This document shows positions 47,680-57,593 of a DNA stretch of 64,000 nucleotides, piece by piece. The stretch covers positions 32,628,177 through 32,692,176 of the forward strand of contig JAJEKV010000001.1 of assembly GCA_021234155.1 (NCBI GenBank). Reading direction: 5' to 3'. Each line of letters begins with the position of its first letter. The stretch's first letter is position 1. Source of the stretch: Isoetes taiwanensis (taxonomy: Eukaryota; Streptophyta; Lycopodiopsida; Isoetales; Isoetaceae). Under the pieces are notes generated by a model. The model was not told the DNA's origin, did no database searches, and was given only the letters and a program-made list of their open reading frames with translations. A program made the position numbers and the translations under genes.

Positions 47680-49890
47680 ACAGGCCTGTATAGGTACTTA
47701 TACATATGACTATAGGGCCCAGAATGCATTTACATTATTTGTTTATGCTGTTCCTAGTAGTTTAGATGCTTCATCTGGCTAATATGCTAAACAAGTAAAT
47801 GTAGTTCTATGGTATCTACTTTGGGTCAGTATTGCTGATTTGTTTATTGGACCAGAACTTGTGTGGTTATGTACAACTCCCTTAGGAGTGCAGATCTTGT
47901 TCATGTTTTGTTCTAGTTGGTATAAGTTTACATTTCGAATATATTCTGGGATATGAAGGGAGGCAATAGTAGATCGGATGTTACATCTGCCACAATAACT
48001 GATTATTTGATTCTTCCTACTAGATTTGCTCTTGTGGTTAAAAAATACAAAACATCAGCACATGAGGTTATCTTATTAAGTTACATATATACACTAGTAG
48101 TAATACTTATGGAGAATCTGAATCAATTGTTGTTTGTAGATCTCTAGGGAATGTATACTAACAATTGTGTGATCCTTAATAGACCGACTGCAGTTAAGTG
48201 GGAAATACTAAGGACTAATAGCATACATATGAATGCTGGTGTCTAAATGTTATGGTCTTGCTGACAAATAGGAGTATGGAATCGATGTACTCCTGCTTAA
48301 AAACAGGAATATTGATTATGCTGCCAGTATAAGTTGCTTTATTCTAACCTATATTTTGCTATGACATGCTTTTTTGCTATGGTACATCTGTTATAAACAT
48401 GGTGAATGGGGATAACCCAAGAAACCTAATGCTTACCTGTCAGTGCTGTCATTATTACCCTTCTTAGGCTAATTTTTGGCTGGTTTACTGCAGGTAACAA
48501 GGTTTCTTGCTCCATGCTTTGATGTATCTATTTGTCTAAGCTGATGGTTCAAGCAATACGAGTTTTCAAGTAAGATTATTCTTATGGGATAACAAGAGTT
48601 GTATCTGGAACTCATATAATTGTTATATAACTGTCATATGATGTTCTTATGTATATTTATTTCAGAAAACAGTTGATTATCATCTTCTCTTATGTAAATA
48701 TATGAACCTTAAAATGTTTGAATGGAAGATTTTTTCATAATTATGTATATAATGGTTAAAACTATTTAATGTCCTTTTCTTGGCCTAGTAAAATGTTCCT
48801 GTCATTTGTCTAGGACTGCTAAAGGCAGATTTAATATTTTCAAATGGAAATATTAAGTTTGGAGGTCTGGTTTCAGATTTTGAGTTTTTTTTTTTTTTTT
48901 TTTTTTTTTTGGTTATAAGGTTATTTTTCTATACGAGATATAGAGCAAGGCACAAAAAACCACATCCCAATTCGAAGTCTGCGAAGGAAGATAGAGTAAT
49001 TCAAACATGACATGGTCAAAATTGTCTGCTGCCTTCTGAGAACTATTACCGGTTCCCAGAAAGCAGTTGTGATATAAAAACAACAACTTTTAGAAGAAGA
49101 TCAATGTTGAGTTCAAATTTGGCATATAAGTAGTTCACATTGCTACATATGACTCTAGCTTGTCCTCCCAAAAAATCACATTATGAAAGTTTATAAGGAT
49201 ATGAAACCAATGCAAAAATAAGCTCGTGGAAAGAGCAAAAAAGATGGTAAAAAAAAATCAAAAACAATATCTGTGTCTGCCCATTACTGGTCCATAGTTC
49301 ATTCCAAAATTGATAATATCCTTATATTAGTCCATTTCAAGTTGATTTTAGGGACAAGAGTAGCTTTTAGACCACTTTGTTCACAAAAAATATCTGTTCT
49401 TCGTTATCTTGAGGATTGTACTAGAATAGATAGGATCAATTATATTATATCTTCCATGTTTATTCTAGATTTGTGCCCTAAGGTGTGACTATAAAATCAC
49501 ATCTTCAAAATATCTCATGTCAAGAAACCAATGCAAAAAGGGCCAAGGAAAACTATGAAAAACTTTTACTATAAAAAATCAAGATAGACCGCTATCTGCA
49601 GTCCAGTCGCAGATCATCATTGGTCCAAATGGCTGAAAGTTTAAAAATCATTAATGGTGCCACCTTAATCAATTTTGATCTCAACTTTCACATACAGTTT
49701 ACTTGTATGATTCTCTATAGGACAAAATTAATTGATTAGGTTAGCTTGCATAATTTAAAGGTAAGGTTGAAGCGCAAAAAATTGAGAATTTATAGGGTAT
49801 TTATGACCAATCGAACCTACATGGATTTTCACTTACACCTTTCAAAAATCATGTGATCGAAGCTAAAAAACCATAATATCATTCCATGGA
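47680..49890. other. AT-rich intergenic or intronic DNA
   Basis: Only short frames occur. A T-run of about 27 bases lies at 48884-48910. If the exon at 47248 is real, part of this may be its intron. No gene or terminal repeat is identified. Confidence 0.4.
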
Positions 49891-49894
49891 GAAA

Positions 49895-50010
49895 AATGGA
49901 TAAGGAAGGAAGGAAGGAAAGAAGGTTCTTTTATCGTCCGCGGAGGCCAATCGGCCTATGCGACCCAAATTACACGGGTGCAGCAAGCCCGTTGCTACCC
50001 GAATTAAAAA
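49895..50010 (-). repeat. Short LINE-like 3' end with GGAA-repeat tail
   Basis: A GGAAGGAAGGAAGGAAAGAA microsatellite is followed by TTTTATCGTCCGCGGAGGCC, then AATCGGCCTATGCGACCC and a GGGTGCAGCAAGCCCG hairpin. It parallels the 3' ends at 13208, 20866 and 45560. The pattern of microsatellite tail plus GTCC...GGAG(G/A)CC...GGCC.ATG suggests a common 3' terminus used by several LINE or SINE families here. Confidence 0.45.
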
Positions 50011-50967
50011 ACCCCCAGTGAGAGATATATATTCTATACAATTGGTCTCATGGAGCATAAATGGTGATGTGTGCTTATATAAATTAAAATCTGAGAAATA
50101 ACATGTTACTTTAACATGCAACTAGAGATTTGTATTGCTAAGAAAGGTTTGCACGGAGGGTGCTGCGCACGGAGGGTTGCCCTCCGTGGCCGGAGGTTGA
50201 GGTGGCTTAAATCATACTTGAAAGTTATGTTTTTTATAATCAATCAAAATTGCTATTTTAGAACATTGTCATGAAGATGATGGTACCCATTTGCATCACT
50301 AACTCCTCCTTAGATGTTGAGCTCCTCTTGGACTAGGATCCAACTGGACACATGGACATTGGGGTTTGAGTGTAACGTATTGGTCTGTGGTGCTCGGTAT
50401 GGAACAAGGATGGCAAGAGCATAAGGAGAAGTCTAATAGAGGAGAGAATGGAAATACATGTTTTGTGAAGTGACTTAAATCATAGTTCAAAGTCATGTTT
50501 TGACAACCGATTCACGTTGCTACTTAGACAATAGAGTACTTGATACCATGAGTTTATTAATAGCATGAAGTATTTGATAAAAAAATCAAAGTTAAATCTG
50601 AATTAAACCAAAAGTGTCAGTTCTCTCAACAATGGTCATGCCTATACTATTAAATGTCAAAAACTTGAACATGTTTCTCAATATAATATTGTGACCACAT
50701 CTAATATGAAAGCAAAGATATTATAACGAATAGCTATGCTAAATGTATGTAGGCATAGTGATATAATGTGCTAGGTAATTTTCTTGGGAGGGGCCTTTGT
50801 GCCCCGTAAAAAGTTGGGGCAGTATTGCCATACGAGGCATCACGAGCGGTTGCAAAAGACGTTGGAATTAGGTTCTAAGGTTCAAACACCATATGAAATG
50901 GGTCTTGCAAAAACTAGAGTTCTTCCAATTGAAGGTGAACCATTGTGTTAGACACCTTATTATATTA
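50011..50967. other. Intergenic, nothing recognised
   Basis: Apart from a small GC-rich hairpin near 50155-50200 (GGAGGG...CCCTCC), no structure or gene is visible. The target duplication TTA (50965-50967) of the next element closes this stretch. Confidence 0.4.
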
Positions 50968-51359
50968 GGGTCATTTCCCACTTGCTATTAAGTTAAGTTA
51001 AATAAGGCAAATAACTGGAACTTGCTTTCCCACTGACCCTTAAGTTAATATCAGTTAAGTTAATTCCAGTTAATTTTTAACCGTTCATTAACTTAACGGA
51101 GCATCCTTCTCACTAGAAAAAGTTAAGTTATTTTTTTAACCAAATTAAAAAATATTTAACCAACTAGTGCAAAAGTTAAGTGACCTAAGCAAGGTCTACT
51201 TAACTTCTAACTTTTTGGTTAAAGCATTAAGCTAACTTAACTACAAGTGCGAAATGGTTCCAGTTAGGTTAGACTCTTAAATCGTAATTTTGACAAGGAG
51301 GCCAACTAGTTGACCAACTGTCTTATTAGTTTGATAGATTGAATAAAAAACATTAAAAT

Positions 51360-51807
51360 TGTTGAACTTTGGGGTTCTTGGCATACACCTTGCAGCAGCA
51401 GTCCATGACTGCCGGATGCTACAAGGCTGCCACAAATGCTCATGGATCAACAAAAGAAGGTGGGAAGAAACTCCAAGAACAAGAACAAAGCAAAGAATGA
51501 ACAAAACAGAATCATATTGATGCTCCAAAAGGAGGTGCTCCAAAACGTGAGCAAAAGCCTAAACAATGAGAGGAAATGCTCTCTCTAAATAGTAGAGCAA
51601 AACCCTAACCCTAACTGATATCTCACCCTCCACAGATCTAGGCTAAATCTGGGCCATAGATCGTGGGGTCCAATATGACAAAGACATGTGGCCTATGCCA
51701 CCTACCACATATGTGGGCTAAATCTGGGCCCTAGATCAAGTGGTCCAATGTGATAAATACATGTGGCCTATGCCACTCATACATATGTTTAGCCCAAAGG
51801 GCTAACA
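51360..51807 (-). repeat. 3' LTR (element on - strand)
   Basis: 448 bp, TG...CA. The inner half contains two related ~73-bp blocks built on GGCTAAATCTGGGCC, ACATGTGGCCTATGCCAC and ACATATG. The end carries the hairpin TAGCCCAAAGGGCTA. A purine tract adjoins its inner edge on the - strand. Confidence 0.92.
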
Positions 51808-51825
51808 CTCCCCCCCACCACACCA
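51808..51825 (-). promoter_or_regulatory. Polypurine tract of the LTR element
   Basis: On the - strand the sequence reads TGGTGTGGTGGGGGGGAG directly before the 3' LTR. This is the expected place and composition for priming plus-strand DNA synthesis. Confidence 0.75.
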
Positions 51826-52119
51826 AACTATGTAGAACCTTTATAACATCAGGTTAAACATTTACAACAGTGGCCAAAGTGAGGGGAGATAATGATAATG
51901 TCGCCGAAAATTCTTGAAAAATGCAAATGTCGATGAAGTACAGAAATCATGAGAGGTTGAGAAGGCTGTCACCACTTCTCTTGAGCTTGCCACAAGCTCC
52001 TTTAAATCCATAGAAGTCGAATCTAATGTTGAGAAGGCTGTCACCACTTCTCAGAGAGCTTGCCACTTAGCTCCGAATATATGCGCCAATCAAAGTGTCT
52101 TGAGTTGAAAAAATGAGGA

Positions 52120-52570
52120 AACAAAATTGTTGAAGGGGCGGAAGGCCATAAGTCATCTTCACACCAGTTTTGAACTTGAAAAGTGGAAACAAGGAGTTGA
52201 ACTTGAAAGAGTTGAAACATAAGTGATTGAAGGGGCGGAAGGCAAGTCAGCTTCACGCCATTTGTTGAACTTGAAAGAGTTTGAGCAAATAGTTGAACTT
52301 GAAGGAGTTGAAATTGAAGGGGCGGAAGGCTATAAGTCATCTTCACACCATTGGTTGAACTTGAAAGAGGCTCGACCGCCATGTATTATGGACGGATGAG
52401 GTTGATCAAAATGTTGAACTTGAAAAAGTTGACACCAAAGAGAAATTGCTGAAATTGGCCTGCACATGCCATGTGGCCATGTGAGGTTGATGCACGAAGG
52501 GGCGGAAGGCAGAATTCATCTTCACGCCATTGCAGGAACTTGAAATTTGTTGGTACAAAGGTGCAAAGCA
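52120..52570. repeat. Internal ~93-bp repeats of the LTR element
   Basis: The module GGGGCGGAAGGC, then GTCA(T/G)CTTCAC(A/G)CCA, then GAACTTGAAA occurs at about 52134, 52229, 52320 and 52499 (spacings 95, 91 and 179). On the - strand it gives repeated NGVKMTY/LPPLQ-like peptides, but the frame changes between units. Confidence 0.85.
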
Positions 52571-52669
52571 GATATAAGAATCGGGCAAAAGATGAGGCGT
52601 CCCCCAAAATGTGCCAAAAATATACTCCAGATGCTGCTTGTGTCAAAAGTGGATCGAAAGTTGTGCTTG

Positions 52670-53735
52670 AAGTCACGCCGTGAGGGGCCGTGACAATTTT
52701 GTTGGACTCACGCCGTGGGGCCGTGATGTTTGAAGTCATAGTTGCATGAAAGTTTACCTCCAAAGGTATAATGATAGGACGAGATATTCTGGTATATAAA
52801 AAAATGGCTTGAACATTAAAAGGGGCGAAAAACACCAAAAATATGGGCCATGTGGAATATTCAAGTGTCTAAGTCTCTCTAGGAAAGAAAGTCATAAAAG
52901 ATGATAACAATGTGTTGACATGAGAGAAATGTGCCACGCCAGAGGATGGGCCGTGGGGTTTGATGTGGTTCACGCCAGCAAGGGTCGTGAAAGAAAGTCA
53001 AATTGTGCCACGCCGTGGGGCCGTGGTTATTGGAGGACGCCACGCCGTGGGGCGCGTGGGCTGCGTTTTGCAGAGAAGGGTTTGCAGATGCACGCAATGT
53101 TGGGTTTTGCAGAAGCCACGCCGTGATGGGCCGTGGGCCGTGTTGAAGGTTTTGCCGTGATGGTGGGAGAGTCCCCACCGTGGGGGCCGTGGGGCTCTGA
53201 AGCTGTGACAGACAGTTTGCCTTGAGGTGCCGAGGGGCTCTGAAGCTTTGACGGACAGTTTGCCTGGAGGTGCTAAGGCCACGCCGTGACGGGCCAAAGA
53301 AAATTTCCACGCCAAAGGGGCCGTGGAGATCAAATTTTGGTTTCGGTGGTCACTCCAGAGCAAGCTTTGTAATTTCTTTCTTACCTGGAGGAGGAGCTCT
53401 AAAACGAGAGCGTGGCGTCAAAATTTGGAGTCATGAGCCTTGGATTTGCTCTGTTTTACTGCTGAGTCGTGGGTGAGCTTCACGCATGCCAGACCGTGAA
53501 GGTGTGCAGAGAGAACAGCCAGCGTGATGTTTGGCTACACATCGATGGAGCATGGCCTTGGTTCTGCAACAGAGGCTTGAGAGGAGATGCATAGAAGAAA
53601 GATGCAGCCGTCTTGAGCCGTGGAATTTTTCTTACTGTGAGTTGGGCCACGCAGAAAGGTCCTGGAGGCCCTATGAAGCCACGCCGTGAGTTTTTAAGCC
53701 ATGACAAGGCCGTGGAGCCAGATTGTCCACGCCAG
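52670..53735. repeat. Array of CACGCC...GGGCCGTG modules in the LTR element
   Basis: The quasi-palindromic word CACGCCGTGGGGCCGTG and its variants recur at least ten times: near 52675, 52711, 52934, 53009, 53040, 53117, 53281, 53309 and 53680, plus weaker ones. The gaps are irregular and filled with unlike sequence. No protein frame is kept through the array. Confidence 0.8.
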
Positions 53736-55259
53736 TGGTAGAGGGAGATAGAGACAGATCAAATCAAATATAGCAGAAGGAGCCTTTTTTGTTCGGAACG
53801 AAACCAAACTGTTTCTTTTGTACAGTATAGGTCGGATTTGGGTCCCTATTGAAGGCCCGTTCATATGCAAAGTGTGGCGAGATGCTCCCGAAAGTACCCA
53901 AGATGTTAGATAATTGTTGGCATTGTGTTCCTTGAAGAATGAGTCAGTGAAGAATCGATTGTGGTTGGAAGATGCTGCTGTAAAATAAGACTTTACTGGT
54001 CGTGACGGTTGAAACTGAAGCTGCAGACTTATAGTTATCCTGCCAGAAAACAGAGGAAGCTTGTTGATGAATCTGATAGTGAAGACCAGGAATGATTTGA
54101 TCCAGATTTGGCTGAGGAAAATACTCCAGGTTCTTGCATCTCGACCCCAGAATCAATTTGTGTTGCAGAGATCCCTTTGTTGGATGTCGATGGTTACAGG
54201 GGAGCCGGCTGCAGACGAATCAGCTACTTAACATTCCTTGATGCTGCATAAAATATTTTTAAGCCTTGTGCAGATCGGCTGACCCTGAATGCGGTTTTGC
54301 TGCATTTAGAATGCCAAAAATCATTGCATGTGATATTTGCAGATGTCTGGAAGATCTGAGCATGAGTGCTCAGCAGAAAAAATCTGTGAGCTGGGAGAAA
54401 AAGCAGAACCATATGATTTTGACTTTGTGTGCAAACGGGGCTTGCAAAAATGCAGGCCCTTGTTGAGTCTAGGAATAGTGAGATGGCAGAAAAAATCCCC
54501 TGGTTTTGGTGTTGAAGAAAAGAGCCAAGTGTCCTTGTTTTTACAGAGATAGCTCCAAGGCTATGGACCGAAATCACTCTGCACCTGGAAAATACCTCAA
54601 CCAAGAAAACTGATGGGCAGGTGGACGGAGCAGAAGATAGGAACAGAGGAAAAATATCCCTGTAGTAGGCCGAATGGGATTTGTGCCCCGTTCAGAACGA
54701 TGGGGCTTCGCCGAAGATCGGAACAGCACCCCAAAAGAGAAGATCCCTGAAGAATGTGTACAAATATGGCTGCTTGATAGAAATATGCACAAAACAGAGT
54801 AAGGAGATGTCCATGATATATCGAGGAAAACCCAAGTGTTTGAGAAAAAGAATTGCGCCAGAAGTTGTCCCGGATTGGGCAAATATCATAGAATATGGTG
54901 ACGAAGAACAGGCTGAGACCCGAAGAGCATCTCCAGCACTGCAAACTAGAAGAACCGGAACATTTGAGGCAAAGATATCACGAAGAGAACCATCTTTTTC
55001 TTTTACTGTAAACATGAAACAAATAAGAAATGTTATCATGCAAGAGCCAATGTTGCACCTTTTTTAGACAACAAGCCAAAAAATTTGTCGATGAAGAACC
55101 AAATAGGAACTGGCTTTTGCCAAAAACCAGTTTTGCCCCAAATATGGGCAAATATCAGAGAGGTGAATCCAAGTAATTGTCGATGTAGAACCAATATTTT
55201 TGTTGAAAAACTTTTGGAGATGCTTGAAAAGAAAACAAAGGATGATCATGAGCCCAAGA

Positions 55260-55279
55260 GTCCCCGGCATGAGGCGCCA
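55260..55279 (-). promoter_or_regulatory. Primer-binding site of the LTR element
   Basis: On the - strand TGGCGCC is followed 4 nt later by GCCGGGGAC, one base inside the 5' LTR. The form TGGCGCC...GCCGGGGA is common to plant Ty3/gypsy elements that prime from a tRNA 3' end. The exact tRNA is not assigned. Confidence 0.75.
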
Positions 55280-55280
55280 G

Positions 55281-55728
55281 TGTTGAACTTTGGGGTTCTT
55301 GGCATACACCTTGCAGCAGCAGTCCATGACTGCCGGATGCTACAAGGCTGCCACAAATGCTCATGGATCAACAAAAGAAGGTGGGAAGAAACTCCAAGAA
55401 CAAGAACAAAGCAAAGAATGAACAAAACAGAATCATATTGATGCTCCAAAAGGAGGTGCTCCAAAACGTGAGCAAAAGCCTAAACAATGAGAGGAAATGC
55501 TCTCTCTAAATAGTAGAGCAAAACCCTAACCCTAACTGATATCTCACCCTCCACAGATCTAGGCTAAATCTGGGCCATAGATCGTGGGGTCCAATATGAC
55601 AAAGACATGTGGCCTATGCCACCTACCACATATGTGGGCTAAATCTGGGCCCTAGATCAAGTGGTCCAATGTGATAAATACATGTGGCCTATGCCACTCA
55701 TACATATGTTTAGCCCAAAGGGCTAACA
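55281..55728 (-). repeat. 5' LTR (element on - strand)
   Basis: This is the second 448-bp LTR, reading as identical to the first along its whole length. Identity of both LTRs dates the insertion as recent. Confidence 0.92.
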
Positions 55729-56262
55729 AAAATAAGAGGTGGATTTTAAGAATTTTATGATAGATTGACTAGTCACGTAGCACTTGACTAGAAAGTATTA
55801 AAATGTAGAGAGTTGACTATCAGTCAATTGATTGATGAGAAAGTGTAAGTTAACCAAAATTCAACTCATTGACTAGAGAGCCAACCATTTTACTAGATTT
55901 TACTAGGTAGTCAAACAATTCACAAAAATAGTAACTTGACACAAAAGTCATATCCTCCATTTAACTTAACCGTATCTCTTAACTGAAGTGAGAAACGAAC
56001 ACATTTATCTCTAACCTAACATAACTTCTTAACTGCTAGTGTGAAGCACAAGCTCATTATAAAGGTTAGGTTAAGTTGATTTCATGAGCTTAACCTAAGT
56101 GATCCATAATTGGTATAGTGTGAATGCATATCTTCACAATCCTTTAAGTTAGTCTTAACTTAATGACTTTAATGGGAAATCACAACCTACTTTCCGTTAA
56201 GTTAAGAGATAACCAACTGGTTAAGTTAACCTAACCTAATTGTGAGTGGGAAACTACCCTTA

Positions 56263-57593
56263 ATCGATTGAAAATATTGAAATTGAATATACCATCACAA
56301 AAACCAATAATATTGTGCACAAATATAGGATGGTACATAAATATAGGATGGTACATGGAAATCATAAAATGGTGTGGACAATGTGTATTGAATTGAAGTA
56401 AGGAATTCTAAATCTAAAATAAACATAATGCAAGGCAAGAATATAATGCTTGACTTCTAGGCTATCTCAATAAAAAATAAACTCAACGCAAGGTAAAAAT
56501 ACAATGACTCTCTTCTAGCTAGAATTGGAAGGGGAGAGACATAGATGTGAAGTCATATCTTTGTCCTTGCCGCTTTGCACGAAAAATATATCGAATTTTG
56601 TGTTTTTATAGAGTATCCAAGCACTTGCAAAGACAGAAGCTTGACATATTATACGTTGTGACTAATGAGAGAAAGAAATCCGGTTAACTTGGAAACCCAA
56701 AGGGAGCAGAGGGATTGTGAGCAAATCTAGTATCCATAAGGCGAATCGGCATCTTGGCGATGGTGAAGGAGGAGGAGGGATATGCTGCGAAGGAGGAGGG
56801 ACCAGCATTCCGTTGCCGGAGTTGGAGCTTCCATTTCTTCAGCGAGATATGCTGGCTTCCATTTCTTCAGCCGAAGGATGAGGCAGGATATGCTTGCTTG
56901 ACGGATGCAATGAATCATAGCGGCGCCGCTCCTTGAAATCCGGGCAAAGTTATTAGATTCAAGAAAGCGTAATTTCAATAAAAGTATCTTTACAGATAAA
57001 AAAATGAATAGATCATGATATAGCATATTAAATCGGATAGAGCAATACACAAGCTTACGGCTGCCTTAGTGAACAAATTCTTGTAATGAGATTAATCCTA
57101 AGAAAAATGCTTGATAATATTGTTGTGGAATCCAAGTGTGTATATGTCATGGGTGTCAGGCTTGCCATTCTTGTATTCGAGCTAGCAATCTTAACACTCT
57201 AGAATGGAAATGGGGTGACATCTTGCATCTAACCTGCTATATCAAGTAGCTACTTTTTTTTTCTGAAATCCATTCATGCCCATGTGGAATGGCCTTTATT
57301 CTGGCACGCACAGCAGGTCCAGGGGTTCCCATTTCATCACTGTTGTGCATGCCAGAAGTAACATTCTAGTAGTGCATAGAGAGGTCACACTATGTGGGCA
57401 ACTACATTAAGAATAGTTTGTAATACAATGCAGGTAACATAACATCTTATGACCATGAATGTGTCTGAATGTTTAAAGATGGAAATAGCACCCTAACATT
57501 TTGAACTTAGTACCGCCAATGATAGTCGTGACATCCTCGCCGCGATCATGTTATTAGATAAGCTGACATTAATCCCTCGTTTTGGTCCAAAAA
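56263..57593. other. Intergenic, nothing recognised
   Basis: A 60-codon frame at 56754-56936 contains a short internal repeat (CTTCCATTTCTTCAGC occurs twice) but no domain. The sequence from 57080 to 57590 shows no feature and is the 3' flank of the helicase pseudogene. Confidence 0.4.

Larger units (their letters stand above)
51360..55728 (-). mobile_element. Non-autonomous LTR retrotransposon, very young
   Basis: Two 448-bp direct repeats (51360-51807 and 55281-55728) start TGTTGAAC and end GGGCTAACA. They read as identical and are flanked by the 5-bp duplication AAAAT (51355-51359, 55729-55733). On the - strand, 1 nt inside the right LTR lies TGGCGCC...CCGGGGA, a primer-binding site of the type used by many plant Ty3/gypsy elements. 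Inside the left LTR on that strand lies a purine tract GGTGTGGTGGGGGGGAG. Orientation is therefore minus. The 3473-bp interior has no gag, protease, RT, RNase H or integrase that I can see. It consists of short repeats and unrelated small frames. It must have been mobilised by another element's proteins, like LARD-type elements. Confidence 0.92.
50968..56259. mobile_element. Harbinger-like TIR element (918 bp) split by an LTR retrotransposon
   Basis: The left end GGGTCATTTCCCACTTGC and the right end, read on the - strand as GGGTAGTTTCCCACTCAC, are inverted repeats. TTAAGTTAA-rich subterminal repeats follow on both sides. TTA flanks the element exactly at 50965-50967 and 56260-56262, the target duplication expected for PIF/Harbinger transposons. 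After removal of the inserted LTR element and one AAAAT copy, 918 bp remain without a transposase ORF. It is therefore a non-autonomous, MITE-like element and a relative of the one at 3029-4200. Confidence 0.75.

Noticed and set aside
51277-55464. Small ORFs within the LTR element, including an 88-aa and a 72-aa frame over the LTRs
   Set aside because: The LTR frames are the same sequence read twice. The internal ones lack domains and change frame between repeats, so I do not call genes.
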